A stretch of 64,000 nt of DNA from JAFAHS01 sp046728175 (GCA_046728175.1 JBKPEA010000080.1:1-64000), one strand, 5' to 3'. Counted from the stretch's first letter, positions 53,165 to 62,114 are shown. The notes: a model not told the origin generated them from the letters alone. Made by a program: numbers and translations.

Positions 53165-53800
53165 ATGAAAAGAGATTTCGAGTTTAGACAGCTGCTTCGT
53201 GCATATCGCTCGGGCATCATCAGCGACCAGACCTTCGAGAGCGAGATGAAGAATCTCGAAATGGGTGCGGCGAACGGGACCACCGACGCCGGTTTCAGGG
53301 CCTTCGGTACGACCTACACGTCCGAGCGTGAGGCCGTGATCAAGTTTCTCGAAGCAGTCGCACCCGCGGAAACTGCAGGTGGCGAGGCCGTTGGCGAATG
53401 GCTGAAGATCTGCAAGCTCGATTGCATCAAAGGCGGTCTCAAGATGGTCGTCGAGCGCGAGTCCTACCACGGCCGCACTTTCGCGCAGCGTCTGATGGAG
53501 CTCGGCGGTACCGTTCCGCAGAACGTGAGCCCACAGATCCGCGAGAGCATCGACTATTTATGCGATACCAGCATGTCGGACCTCACGAAGCTGCAGAAGG
53601 CCGTGATGCGCTATCCAAATCCCGAGGAGACAATTCGTCCGCTGTTCGAGTTTGCGGACCTGATCAAAGAAGATCAGCAGACCAAGGAGATGGTAAAGCT
53701 CTTCGCGCAGGACGAGCTTTCGACCCTGAAGTGGCAGCACAGCCTGTGCACAGTGCTTACGGAGATGCAGAAGAACGGACAACTGGACGCCGCAGCTTGA
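53165..53800 (+). CDS. Ferritin-like-fold protein with N-terminal SHOCT-like module
   Basis: The ATG at 53165 has GGAGGA seven bases upstream. The 211-residue product starts with KRDFEFRQLLRAYRSGIISD, QTFESEMKNL, the module shared with the proteins at 16524 and 50867, where it is also N-terminal. The rest is a long helical bundle: LKMVVERESYHGRTFAQRLM, SDLTKLQKAVMRYP and KLFAQDELSTLKWQHSLCTV. ERESYHG and QDE...W resemble the E..H/Y-type helices of the ferritin-like superfamily (rubrerythrin-like or DUF-type), but a full set of iron ligands cannot be confirmed by eye. It is followed by a strong hairpin. The open frame extends upstream to 52754, so a 348-residue fusion form is possible. Confidence 0.7.
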   Translation: MKRDFEFRQLLRAYRSGIISDQTFESEMKNLEMGAANGTTDAGFRAFGTTYTSEREAVIKFLEAVAPAETAGGEAVGEWLKICKLDCIKGGLKMVVERESYHGRTFAQRLMELGGTVPQNVSPQIRESIDYLCDTSMSDLTKLQKAVMRYPNPEETIRPLFEFADLIKEDQQTKEMVKLFAQDELSTLKWQHSLCTVLTEMQKNGQLDAAA

Positions 53801-53815
53801 TCCGCTATTGAAACA

Positions 53816-53845
53816 GAGGGCGAGGTGTTCCAGCACCTTGCCCTC
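53816..53845 (+). terminator. Terminator hairpin
   Basis: GAGGGCGAGGTG-TTCCAG-CACCTTGCCCTC: a 12-bp stem (one G-T pair) with a 6-base loop, 15 bases after the stop of the ferritin-like gene. No long T run follows, yet stem strength and position fit a transcription end. Confidence 0.65.
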
Positions 53846-54505
53846 CCGATGCCCGCTCGCCGTTTTGCAAATTTTTCGTCCTTTCACAAGCATCTAAACC
53901 TGCGTCTCCATCTGTGCCGGCTACGAGGCGGCCCCTGCCGTCACGGTCCTTTGTGGTGGGCAAGGTGGGCTTTCGGACGAGCCGGAGCAAGCGCTAATCG
54001 TCAGCGCCAGAAGTACACAAAACGATTCACGATCGATTTGATAGTTTGTCTCGTGAGCGTTTTTGACCGGCCCTAATCCTGTGCCATCTGAACGGCGTTC
54101 GAATTCAAAGAATGAAGTGTCGGATAAGTAGCCACCCGACCTTGGGCATTTAACTTCCTCATCACTGGCATGCCAAAAGTACCGTCAATTGGCACACGGC
54201 CCCGGCGCCGTGAACGATGAACTCTCAACGCTTCTGACTAGCCCTTGAGGGTCAGAACCAGACACGGGATCATCCGACCGACGATTATACTTTGGTCGAA
54301 TCATGCTTTTGTGTTCGAGAGTTAACCAGAGCTCATTTCTATTGTGTGCTAGCCGACAGCCAGGAATTCGGACATTTGAAATACGGATATTTTCGAATGC
54401 GACTAAAGTCTGATTTACAAAAGACCTGTCGCGGGCCAAAGATGACTGCGGTTCGAATCAGTTTCTCCCGATCCGGCTGTGCGGCCTTCAACAAGGGGGG
54501 CCCTT
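53846..54505. other. Long intergenic stretch, no gene seen
   Basis: Partly AT-richer (54000-54450) than its neighbours. Short frames on both strands lack ribosome sites and motifs. No repeat noticed. Confidence 0.4.
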
Positions 54506-54721
54506 ATGGTTTCTAGGGAGCAATTTAGAAATCAACTACTCGGAATAGTGGCGATTGCTGTAGTCGGGTGCGCGTCTGTTGCCCCGCCAGCCGTTCAACA
54601 GCGCGCCGAAGCGATTCTGGATCTCGGAGACGGACATTCGATCAAAGAGCATTTTTGCAACCGTCATGTTCTTGTTCTCGATTTCCGACTTCGGAGCGAA
54701 AGGACCTGGGACGATTGTTAA
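54506..54721 (+). CDS. Possible small lipoprotein
   Basis: A 71-residue frame starting after AAGGGGGG. The N-terminus FRNQLLGIVAIAVVGCASVA looks like a lipoprotein signal with lipobox VVGC. The remainder, APPAVQQRAEAILDLGDGHS, then a Cys-containing tail, has no recognised family and may be the start of a frameshifted longer gene. The signal sequence and ribosome site are the only support. Confidence 0.35.
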   Translation: MVSREQFRNQLLGIVAIAVVGCASVAPPAVQQRAEAILDLGDGHSIKEHFCNRHVLVLDFRLRSERTWDDC

Positions 54722-54779
54722 CGTGCCCGCGCAGGGCTGACATGGATAGGCGCCTGCGGGTGATTGCGGAAACCAAGCT

Positions 54780-55535
54780 ATGAGTCCGATAGAAGTCAGC
54801 ACGCTCATTTTCCTGTGTATTTTTGGGGGAGCACTGCTCGGCATGTGGTTGCGCTCCGTACTTCCTCCGCACCATCTGAACGACGAGACCAAGGATCTAG
54901 TGAAGCTCGGCACGGGCCTGATCGGCACGATGGCGGCGCTGCTGCTCGGTCTGCTGGTGGCTTCAGCCAAGAGTGCTTACGACACACGCAGCACCGAGCT
55001 TACCGAGTTGGCCGCCAACACTATCCTGCTCGACCGCGCCCTGGCTCACTACGGACCGGGGACCGCGGAAGTACGCGGCACCCTTAAGATCGCAATTGCT
55101 CGGATGATCGACCAGGTCTGGGCGAAAGACAGTTTGACTCCTGGGGCGACTCTTGCATCGTCGCAGCCCCTTGGAGCCGTATTTGACAAAGTACAGGAAT
55201 TGGAGCCCCGCTCCGACGCCCAGCGCAGGCTCCAGTCGCAGGCCGAGTCTATCATGGTGAACCTGGCGCAGGACCGATTACTTTTGTTTGCGCAAAGCGG
55301 CTCATCAATCTCCACACCGTTTTTGGTGGTAGTGGTCTTCTGGCTTACCGTGCTCTTCGTGAGCCTCGGCTTATTTGCGCCGCGCAACCCGACGGCAACG
55401 GTTACACTATTCGTTGCCACACTATCCGTCGCTGGCGCGTTATTTTTGATCCTCGATCTCGATCATCCCTTCTCTGGTTTAATGCAGATTCCCAGTACGC
55501 CTCTGCGCTCTGCTCTCTTGGTCCTGGGACGATAG
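54780..55535 (+). CDS. DUF4239 (bestrophin-like) membrane protein
   Basis: A 251-residue inner-membrane protein with four helices: two at the N-terminus (STLIFLCIFGGALLGMWLRS; TGLIGTMAALLLGLLVASAK) and two near the C-terminus (STPFLVVVVFWLTVLFVSLG; TVTLFVATLSVAGALFLILD). A helical soluble part of about 110 residues separates them (YDTRSTELTELAANTILLDR; RRLQSQAESIMVNLAQDRLL). DHPFSGLMQIPSTPLRSAL closes the protein, as in DUF4239 proteins, which are distantly related to bestrophin channels. Ion transport is inferred only from the fold. Single gene. Confidence 0.85.
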   Translation: MSPIEVSTLIFLCIFGGALLGMWLRSVLPPHHLNDETKDLVKLGTGLIGTMAALLLGLLVASAKSAYDTRSTELTELAANTILLDRALAHYGPGTAEVRGTLKIAIARMIDQVWAKDSLTPGATLASSQPLGAVFDKVQELEPRSDAQRRLQSQAESIMVNLAQDRLLLFAQSGSSISTPFLVVVVFWLTVLFVSLGLFAPRNPTATVTLFVATLSVAGALFLILDLDHPFSGLMQIPSTPLRSALLVLGR

Positions 55536-55661
55536 CCAATTCTTCACCACGGCAGATGAACGGTTGCGCGCTAGCTCTTTCTCAGCAGCGTAATGAAGGT
55601 GCACGAACGCGAGACGGGAATCTGAAGAGTTGCGCAGGAACCTCGGCAGATTTGACATGGG

Positions 55662-56651
55662 TCAGTCGATGCGCGGATAAACCTTGCGGGCGTTACCCTC
55701 GAAGATTTTCTTCCGGTCCTCATCGCTCAACCAGGTCAGGGCATCGATGTAGCGTTTAGTATCATCAAAGTGGTGACTGGTCTCAGGATCGATGCCGCGC
55801 ACCGCGCCGACCATTTCGGACGCAAAAAGAATATTGTCGACCGGAATCACTTTGGTGAGGAGTTCGATGCCCGCCAGATGATACACGCAGGTGTCGAAGT
55901 AGACATTGTTCAGCAGCAACTCGGCCAGGGGCGGACGTTTCATATCCTGCGCGAGTCCACGATAGCGGCCCCAGTGATACGGAACCGCACCGCCACCGTG
56001 CGGAAGAACGAACTTCAGGGTAGGGAAATCCTGGAACAGCTCCGAAGTAAGCAACTGCATGAATGCGGTAGTGTCGGCATTGAGGTAGTGTGCGCCGGTC
56101 GCATGAAAGTTCGGATTGCACGAGGAGCTGACGTGGATCATCGCCGGCACCTTCAGCTCCACCATCTTCTCATAAAGCGGGTACCACCATCGGTCCGTGA
56201 GCGGCGGGTCGGTCCAGTATCCGCCCGATGGATCAGGATTCAGATTGCATCCAATGAACCCCAACTGGCTGACGCAGCGTTCAAGTTCGGCTACACAATT
56301 CGCCGGTGATGTGCCGGGCGACTGCGGCAACTGGCATACTCCTACGAAGTTGGCCGGATAGGTCTGGCAGACCCGATCGATCAGATCGTTGCATACTTGC
56401 GCCCAGCGGATACTGGTTGCCGCATTGCCGAGGTGATGCGCCATCGATGATGCTCGTGGCGAGAATATCGTGCGATCGGTCCCCCGCTCTTTCTGTAACT
56501 TGAGCTGCGCGCCCTCGATACTTCGACGTATTTCCTCATCGTCGATGCTCGGGAAGGGAATCGGATCATCCGGACTGGCGAGTTGTCGCTCGCGGAAGAT
56601 TTCGAGCGCGCGCGGCGCGGTCGTATAATGACCGTGACAATCTATTATCAT
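55662..56651 (-). CDS. ligJ: 4-oxalomesaconate hydratase (LigJ-like amidohydrolase)
   Basis: A 329-residue TIM-barrel metalloenzyme closely resembling LigJ along its whole length. Seen: IIDCHGHYTTAPRALEIFRE (metal ligands HxH), ERGTDRTIFSPRASSMAHHL, INLNPDPSGGYWTDPPLTDR-like segment (NLNPDPSGGYWTDPPLTDRW), THYLNADTTAFMQ-type (GAHYLNADTTAFMQLLTSEL), FVLPHGGGAVPYHWGRYRGL and ILFASEMVGAVRGIDPETSH. LigJ hydrates 4-oxalomesaconate to 4-carboxy-4-hydroxy-2-oxoadipate in the protocatechuate 4,5-cleavage and gallate/syringate pathways. It is divergent from the HpaI-type aldolase gene, which could take the next step. A Glu sits in the ASEM position typical of LigJ. Confidence in the family is high and in the exact substrate fairly high. 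Confidence 0.88.
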   Translation of the reverse strand: MIIDCHGHYTTAPRALEIFRERQLASPDDPIPFPSIDDEEIRRSIEGAQLKLQKERGTDRTIFSPRASSMAHHLGNAATSIRWAQVCNDLIDRVCQTYPANFVGVCQLPQSPGTSPANCVAELERCVSQLGFIGCNLNPDPSGGYWTDPPLTDRWWYPLYEKMVELKVPAMIHVSSSCNPNFHATGAHYLNADTTAFMQLLTSELFQDFPTLKFVLPHGGGAVPYHWGRYRGLAQDMKRPPLAELLLNNVYFDTCVYHLAGIELLTKVIPVDNILFASEMVGAVRGIDPETSHHFDDTKRYIDALTWLSDEDRKKIFEGNARKVYPRID

Positions 56652-56798
56652 AGGCCCTCGTTGATCGGGGCTGTTGGCGACGCGATCCTACGAACGCGCC
56701 TTCAGCGTTGTCAAATTACCGACCACAGCGTTCCGCTAAACTGTGAGCAGGCGGCCCTTTTTGCTAGGATCGGGGCGTCGCCCGGGGATCACACACAG

Positions 56799-57662
56799 AT
56801 GGCCGGAATCCCGCGTCTCAACGGCGTCATCCGCGCCCTCGAACAAGAACAGGCGGCATTCTGCACCTTCGTGCAGGCCGATGTAGAGGCCGCGCTCGGG
56901 GTTGCCACTTCGAAGTACGACGGAATCGTCTTCGAAATGGAGCACAACCCATGGGACGTCCGTGCGCTCCGGGACTCGATGCAGTACCTGCTCAATCGCG
57001 CGCAAATCGTACAGGCAGCGTCCCCCGCGCCTCCGGTCACGCCGCTGGTGAGAATTCCTCCCAACGGCGACGAGAAAAACCAATGGTTCGCAAAGCAAGC
57101 GCTCGACCTCGGTGCGTATGGAATTGTCTGGCCGCATATCAGCACCGTAGATCAGGCCTACAATGCCGTTGCGGCATGCCGCTATCCGCGCCTGCGGAGC
57201 GCGCCATTGTACGAACCGGCCGGCATCCGCGGGGACGGCCCGGCAGGGGCGGTACGATATTGGGGCATAACTCAGCAGCAATACTACGGCAGGGCGGATG
57301 TGTGGCCACTCAATCCGGAGGGCGAGATCCTCGTGATTCTCATGATAGAAGATACTCAGGGAATCACGAACCTGCCTGACATTCTAAGTAGAGTTCCCGG
57401 GATTGGAGCGATACTCATTGGTGAGGGGGACCTGAGCCAGGAGCTGGGCTATCCGCGACAATACGATCATCCGTCGGTGCGGGAAGCGATGGCGCGAGTG
57501 GTAGCCACCTGTAAGCAGCACAACATTCCAGTTGGTCATCCTCACGTCGATTCCAGCAATGTGGAGCGCATTCTTGGCGAGGGCTATCGATTTCTCGTCG
57601 CCGCGCCGATGCGAAGCTTTTCCGCGCTGGAAAAGGGATGGCAGCTGTCAGGACGTAACTAG
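56799..57662 (+). CDS. HpcH/HpaI-family aldolase
   Basis: A 287-residue class II pyruvate/oxaloacetate aldolase-like protein from the ATG at 56799 (the first 72 codons of the longer open frame overlap ligJ and are not conserved). Seen: GVIRALEQEQAAFCTFVQAD, YDGIVFEMEHNPWDVRALRD (strand with E and H), PLVRIPPNGDEKNQWFAKQA (substrate Arg), LDLGAYGIVWPHISTVDQAY, LVILMIEDTQGITNLPDILS (metal Glu) and GIGAILIGEGDLSQELG (metal Asp). It cleaves 4-hydroxy-2-oxo acids to pyruvate or oxaloacetate plus aldehyde or acid. Beside ligJ it probably splits the LigJ product or a related intermediate, replacing the RraA-like LigK. That role is inference. Confidence 0.85.
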   Translation: MAGIPRLNGVIRALEQEQAAFCTFVQADVEAALGVATSKYDGIVFEMEHNPWDVRALRDSMQYLLNRAQIVQAASPAPPVTPLVRIPPNGDEKNQWFAKQALDLGAYGIVWPHISTVDQAYNAVAACRYPRLRSAPLYEPAGIRGDGPAGAVRYWGITQQQYYGRADVWPLNPEGEILVILMIEDTQGITNLPDILSRVPGIGAILIGEGDLSQELGYPRQYDHPSVREAMARVVATCKQHNIPVGHPHVDSSNVERILGEGYRFLVAAPMRSFSALEKGWQLSGRN

Positions 57663-57726
57663 GCGACTCCAATCAAATCTGCAGCAACCATTGAACCGAT
57701 CAATGACTGACTAGCCGACACTTACC

Positions 57727-58305
57727 ATGTCGACCGACACTCCGAAATTGAATCTCCGTGCGGCCTCCGCGGCACCCCCATTCGAGATAAAGAAGCTGGG
57801 TCACGTAGTGATTCGGGTATCCGATCTGCAGCGATCGACGGATTTCTACGTCAAAATGCTGGGACTCAAGGTTTCCGATGTCTATTCCGAAGACCTGATG
57901 CCGGGCGGAATGGTCTTTCTGCGCTTCAACGCCGATCACCACGGAGTTGCCCTGGTAGGTGGCATGCAAGAAAGCGCCAAGGGACGGGATCTGCATCATT
58001 TCGCATTCGAAGTCGCGACGCTCGACGAGGTGTTTCACGTCCGCAATCATCTTCGCGCACACGGTGTTCCGATCGTGTTTGAGGGAAGGCGCCGCGCCGG
58101 TGTTCAGATCGCGGTGGAATTTACCGACCCTGATGGACACAATCTGGAAATCTATTGGGGTATCGATCGGATCGAGGCCGATCAGCGCGTTCGACCGTCG
58201 AGTGAATGGAGAGGCGCGACGACCCTCGAGGAGGCGGTGGCGAATCCGGTGCGCGGGCAGGATCCGGTTCTTGCCGACCCTTCGCTGATGCGTCGCACGT
58301 CTTAG
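57727..58305 (+). CDS. VOC-superfamily dioxygenase/glyoxalase-like protein
   Basis: A 192-residue single-VOC protein. Seen: KLGHVVIRVSDLQRSTDFYV (first ligand His), DLHHFAFEVATLDEVFHVRN (second His) and VEFTDPDGHNLEIYWGIDRI (Glu), the H-H-E facial triad of extradiol dioxygenases and related enzymes. A short tail (ATTLEEAVANPVRGQDPVLA) resembles the C-terminal extension of small catechol-2,3-dioxygenase-like proteins. It lies 64 bases after the aldolase and 13 bases before the DUF1932 dehydrogenase on the same strand, so likely one transcript. It probably opens or rearranges an aromatic intermediate. Confidence 0.88.
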   Translation: MSTDTPKLNLRAASAAPPFEIKKLGHVVIRVSDLQRSTDFYVKMLGLKVSDVYSEDLMPGGMVFLRFNADHHGVALVGGMQESAKGRDLHHFAFEVATLDEVFHVRNHLRAHGVPIVFEGRRRAGVQIAVEFTDPDGHNLEIYWGIDRIEADQRVRPSSEWRGATTLEEAVANPVRGQDPVLADPSLMRRTS

Positions 58306-58318
58306 CACGGAGGACACC

Positions 58319-59263
58319 ATGACACGGGTGGGGCGGGGACGACGACGCATCGCGATGATTGGCCTCGGGGAAGCGGGCGGATCGTTCGCCAAGGGCCTCG
58401 TCGCCTCGGGTATGTTCGACGTCGCGGGATACGATGCACTCTTGGAAGATCCGGCAACCGCACCAGCCGGGCGGGACAAGATCCGAACTATCGGGATCAC
58501 TGAATGCTCATCGCTCGAGTATGCCTGCCGTGAGGCCGACGTTGTCTTCTCCGCGGTAACCGCGGCCGCCGCGAGCGAGGTTGCCGCGCAAGCCTCTTGC
58601 TACCTGAGGCCCGGGCAATTTTTCTTTGATATCAATTCGGTTTCTCCAAGTGTCAAGCGCTCCAGCGCACAGGCGATCGAACGATCGGGCGCGGCGTATG
58701 TCGAAGGTGCAGTGATGGCTCCCGTCGGACCATCCGGCATCGCGGTGGAAATCCTCGTCGCCGGCGCGCGCGGTGGAGAACTGGCGGCGCTTCTGACTCC
58801 GGCAGGAATGAACCTCGAAGTAATTGCAGACGCGATTGGGAAGGCCTCAGCTATCAAGATGTGCCGCAGCGTCATGCTCAAGGGAATTGAGGCGCTGGTG
58901 GTCGAATGCTTCATTACGGCGCGCGCCTACGGAATTGAAGATACCATCGTCGATTCGCTGAACCGCAGCTTTCCCGGCACCGACTGGGAAATGCGCGGGG
59001 CGTACATGACGAGCCGCGTCCTCAAGCATGGGCGACGGCGCGCGGGAGAGTTGCGCGAGGTTGCGACCACGGTCTCCGAGGCGGGTGTCGCGCCGAGAAT
59101 GGCATCCGCGGCCGCCGAGGTCCAAGACTGGGTTGCAGATATGGTGGCGGAAATGCCGGAGTTACAGGCCGCAGCCGATCTTGATTGGCGCACCATACTC
59201 GATCTGCTCGGGACCCCGAGACGCGCCCGGGACTCATCGCCAATCGCGACCACGAGAAGGTAG
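58319..59263 (+). CDS. NAD(P)-dependent beta-hydroxyacid-dehydrogenase-like protein (DUF1932)
   Basis: A 314-residue dehydrogenase of the 6-phosphogluconate-dehydrogenase-like group. The Rossmann motif is RIAMIGLGEAGGSFAKGLVA (GxGxAG). YVEGAVMAPVGPSGIAVEIL is the substrate strand, with G..P.. as in beta-hydroxyacid dehydrogenases. AIGKASAIKMCRSVMLKGIE carries the conserved catalytic Lys, and the DUF1932 C-terminal helical domain follows (ALVVECFITARAYGIEDTIV). GGAGGACACC precedes the ATG. It ends 14 bases before the convergent carboxylesterase stop. Such genes are frequent in LigJ-type clusters; it may oxidise or reduce a hydroxy/oxo dicarboxylate. Confidence 0.85.
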   Translation: MTRVGRGRRRIAMIGLGEAGGSFAKGLVASGMFDVAGYDALLEDPATAPAGRDKIRTIGITECSSLEYACREADVVFSAVTAAAASEVAAQASCYLRPGQFFFDINSVSPSVKRSSAQAIERSGAAYVEGAVMAPVGPSGIAVEILVAGARGGELAALLTPAGMNLEVIADAIGKASAIKMCRSVMLKGIEALVVECFITARAYGIEDTIVDSLNRSFPGTDWEMRGAYMTSRVLKHGRRRAGELREVATTVSEAGVAPRMASAAAEVQDWVADMVAEMPELQAAADLDWRTILDLLGTPRRARDSSPIATTRR

Positions 59264-59276
59264 CATCCGCTTTGGG

Positions 59277-60755
59277 TCAGGAAGTGCCGGATCTGGCGTC
59301 GAAAAAGCTGTCGAGAAAAGCCATTTGCGAGGCCCGCCACGCGCTGCCGGCCTTAAGCTCGTCGCCCAACTCAAAATAGTTGTCACGCGCCGCATCGTAG
59401 TGCTGCCAAGTCGGCAAATTTCCATCATTCGGATCGCCGGTCGCAGCGAAGCGGACCCACGCATTCATCATGGTTTCCGAAAGCGCCTGGTCGCGCCCAT
59501 TGATAGCCAGAGGAGCGATACCGGCGCCCGCGAGTCTGCCGAAGACGTACGCTACCTCCTCCCCATGTTTGGGCTGTTGGGGGCCGTCGCAGCGATGTCG
59601 GGTGAACAGGTAACGATAGGTGGCAGGCTGAAGAGACGAATTGGCGCGGACGATGCCGCGGGCGCCATAGGTAAACTGGGTGTCGCCAAAGAGAAAGGCG
59701 CACTGCTCAATGACCTCGTGGTCGCTGCCGACTGGATACTCTTTGAGTGCCTGCTCCGACGACGCTCCGAAATTCAGCCCCACCAGATCGTGAAAATCGC
59801 GAACCGTCTTGACCGGCCAGGCTCCGACGAACAAACCGCCTTCGTCGAGATTGCTGCCGACCACCATGGGCACTGCGGCGAAACGGCCGGTCAGGTAGGC
59901 GTCGCGCTCCTGCCGATCGATTACCCATCCGTCACGGATCGGGCGAAGCACGCGCGGCGTGGTCAGCCCGCGGACCTTCGGCACGAACTGGTGGGTCCTG
60001 GCCAGGATCTCATCTGCCGACAGCGCACGCATCGCGGCTAAATCATTACCCAGCATCTGACCGGCATGCGACGCCTGTGCCAACTCGGCCAGTGGGCGAA
60101 AGGATCCTGGACTTTGCAGGATAGCCTGCTGGAAGAGGCTTCTGCCGAGCGGCGACGTCAGAAGCAGCGAAATCGATGCGCTGCCTGCGGAGACGCCCAT
60201 CGCAGTTACGCGATCGGGATTGCCACCGAACGCCGCGATATTTTCGCGGATCCACCGTAGCGCCGCGATCTGGTCCAGCAACCCATAGTTACCAGAAGCG
60301 TGATGTTCCGATTCTGAAGTGAGTGCAGGATGCGCGAGAAAGCCGAACAAGCCGACGCGATAGTTGATCGTCACCAGCACGACACCCTTGCGCGCGAAGT
60401 TCTCGCCGTCGCACAAGGGGTCGGCACCGGAACCCGCGACAAAACTACCCCCTGGGATCCACACCATCACGGGGAGGCTTTCGCCCCCGTGCGATGCAGG
60501 TGTCCAGATGTTCAAAGTAAGGCAATCTTCGCTCATCGGACGGGTGTGCGGGGGACTCATTGGAAGCGGCACCTGCATGGGATCGGGACCGGCCTCGCGA
60601 GCAGGTCGAACACCCGGCCACGGCTTTACCGGAGCAGGCGGGCGCCATCGCAATTGACCAAGCGGCGGCGCGGCAAAGGGGATTCCTTTGAAGATCGAGA
60701 TCTCGCCAGGGCTACCGGCGACGCGGCCCGATCCGGTCTCGACGAGTTCCGGCAT
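59277..60755 (-). CDS. Type-B carboxylesterase
   Basis: A 492-residue carboxylesterase of the cholinesterase-like type B family. Seen: IFKGIPFAAPPLGQLRWRPP, EDCLTLNIWTPASHGGESLP, oxyanion hole VWIPGGSFVAGSGADP, nucleophile elbow TAMGVSAGSASISLLLTSPL (Ser in GVSAGS), acid NLDEGG and catalytic His in PKHGEEVAYVFG. Cytoplasmic by lack of a signal. It follows the Rieske gene by only 6 bases and is last in the operon starting at 63589. Likely role: releasing an aromatic acid or alcohol from an ester before ring attack. Confidence 0.92.
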   Translation of the reverse strand: MPELVETGSGRVAGSPGEISIFKGIPFAAPPLGQLRWRPPAPVKPWPGVRPAREAGPDPMQVPLPMSPPHTRPMSEDCLTLNIWTPASHGGESLPVMVWIPGGSFVAGSGADPLCDGENFARKGVVLVTINYRVGLFGFLAHPALTSESEHHASGNYGLLDQIAALRWIRENIAAFGGNPDRVTAMGVSAGSASISLLLTSPLGRSLFQQAILQSPGSFRPLAELAQASHAGQMLGNDLAAMRALSADEILARTHQFVPKVRGLTTPRVLRPIRDGWVIDRQERDAYLTGRFAAVPMVVGSNLDEGGLFVGAWPVKTVRDFHDLVGLNFGASSEQALKEYPVGSDHEVIEQCAFLFGDTQFTYGARGIVRANSSLQPATYRYLFTRHRCDGPQQPKHGEEVAYVFGRLAGAGIAPLAINGRDQALSETMMNAWVRFAATGDPNDGNLPTWQHYDAARDNYFELGDELKAGSAWRASQMAFLDSFFDARSGTS

Positions 60756-60761
60756 CGCTGG

Positions 60762-62114
60762 CTATTTCGCTGCGGCCGCTAGCTTATCCCCGCTATCCCT
60801 TATGCTAGGCGGATGGACCCTGCCGTCCCGATCGACTGAAGTCCGCGGTTGCGTACGGTACGCGTCAATGAAGTCTTTCGCCTCATCGATGAGAAAGTCA
60901 CCCGCGTGAACCTGTAGATAGAGCTCCGGATCGTCGACTCCGGGCGGCACGACGTCGCGTTCCTTGAGATCGAGGGCGGCCTGAATCAGGCGCCGGCGCG
61001 TCTGGATCACCATCAGGTCACTGTGGCCGAGGTGCTCGTGGCCATGATCGACGATCTCGCCCATGCTTTCGGTGATCGCCTGATCCTGGACGTGAATGCC
61101 TTCGATACCGGTAAAACTGCGCGTGCGCTGGACCTCGCGGTCGATCCGGTAGTCATTTGATTGGTTTTGGGCGAGGCGCCAGCGCCCGTACCAGTCGGTG
61201 GTATTCGGCAAAAACTCCATCCCCATCGAGAAGCCCTCCGGAACCTGACCGTCGCGCAATTCGCGCGGCCGCGGCGCGTTTCCCTTCCACGACAGATGAA
61301 CAAACATGGTGTGCGTGTCGTCCATCGGAACCCACGCGCGCACGATCAAGTGTCTGTCGAAATCGCCTTCCGGGGGCATGGTCCAGAATGGAAACGCGAA
61401 CGGGGCAAAGCGCCAGTAGATGCGCCCATCAGAGATTCTTCGCGCACCGTACATGGTTCCCCATTCGGTCTTGGCCACGGAAAGTTTCGGTGAGCGATTG
61501 ACCAGCGCGTGGCGGGCCATGTTGCTGACGGGGATATCATCTGCGTTGATGGTCCCGGCGTGAAGGAAGCTGAAATGCGAGGTATCGATGTCGCCTTCCA
61601 GGCCCTGCAGCCAGTTGCATTCGCGCAGGCAAAAGAAGGTTATCATCTCCTTGGCCGGCAGCAGCGCAGGCTCCAGCGCGGGCAGCGCCGGCGGCTCAGC
61701 GCGCGGTCCCATGTACACCCAGATCAACCCGTTGCGCTCGGTCGCCTTGTATGACCTCGCCTTGACCTTGTCCCGGTAGTCGTATTCCGGCGGGACATTT
61801 GGCATCTCGAGGCAGTTGCCGTCGACGTCGAATTTCCATCCGTGATACACGCAGCGCAAACCGCCTTCTTCGTTGCGCCCGTAAAACAGAGACGCGCAAC
61901 GATGCGGGCACCGGTGGTCCATTACGCCAACCCTACCGGCCGCGTCGCGAAACGCGATCAGCTTTTCACCGAGTAGCATCAGGCGCATGGGGGCTGCGCC
62001 GGCGACCAGTTCGCGCGAGGCCGCGGCGGGCAGCCAATACTGGCGCATCAACTCACCCATCGCTGTGCCGGGTCCAACTCGCGTGAGGATTTCGCTTTCC
62101 TGAGGAGATGCCAT
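60762..62114 (-). CDS. Rieske oxygenase (phthalate-dioxygenase/O-demethylase-like)
   Basis: A 450-residue oxygenase without a beta subunit, of the group that demethylates or hydroxylates single-ring acids. The Rieske site is DHRCPHRCASLFYGRNEEGG then RCVYHGWKF. Mononuclear iron: LEGDIDTSHFSFLHAG (two His and the bridging Asp), typical of the LigX/phthalate branch. The C-terminus contains LIDEAKDFIDAYRTQPR. AGGAG precedes the ATG at 62114 (the longer frame to 62156 is not conserved). It is third in the operon LigB-like, RidA, Rieske, carboxylesterase. The electron-transfer partners are not in the window. Confidence 0.92.
   Translation of the reverse strand: MASPQESEILTRVGPGTAMGELMRQYWLPAAASRELVAGAAPMRLMLLGEKLIAFRDAAGRVGVMDHRCPHRCASLFYGRNEEGGLRCVYHGWKFDVDGNCLEMPNVPPEYDYRDKVKARSYKATERNGLIWVYMGPRAEPPALPALEPALLPAKEMITFFCLRECNWLQGLEGDIDTSHFSFLHAGTINADDIPVSNMARHALVNRSPKLSVAKTEWGTMYGARRISDGRIYWRFAPFAFPFWTMPPEGDFDRHLIVRAWVPMDDTHTMFVHLSWKGNAPRPRELRDGQVPEGFSMGMEFLPNTTDWYGRWRLAQNQSNDYRIDREVQRTRSFTGIEGIHVQDQAITESMGEIVDHGHEHLGHSDLMVIQTRRRLIQAALDLKERDVVPPGVDDPELYLQVHAGDFLIDEAKDFIDAYRTQPRTSVDRDGRVHPPSIRDSGDKLAAAAK

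Noticed and set aside
55662..56651. ACMSD (picolinate pathway) as the identity of this amidohydrolase
   Set aside because: The full-length resemblance to LigJ, including the NLNPDPSGG and ASEM segments, and the meta-cleavage neighbours fit 4-oxalomesaconate hydratase better.
59028..60041. 337-codon plus-strand frame
   Set aside because: Antisense to the carboxylesterase, which shows GxSAG, Glu and His motifs.
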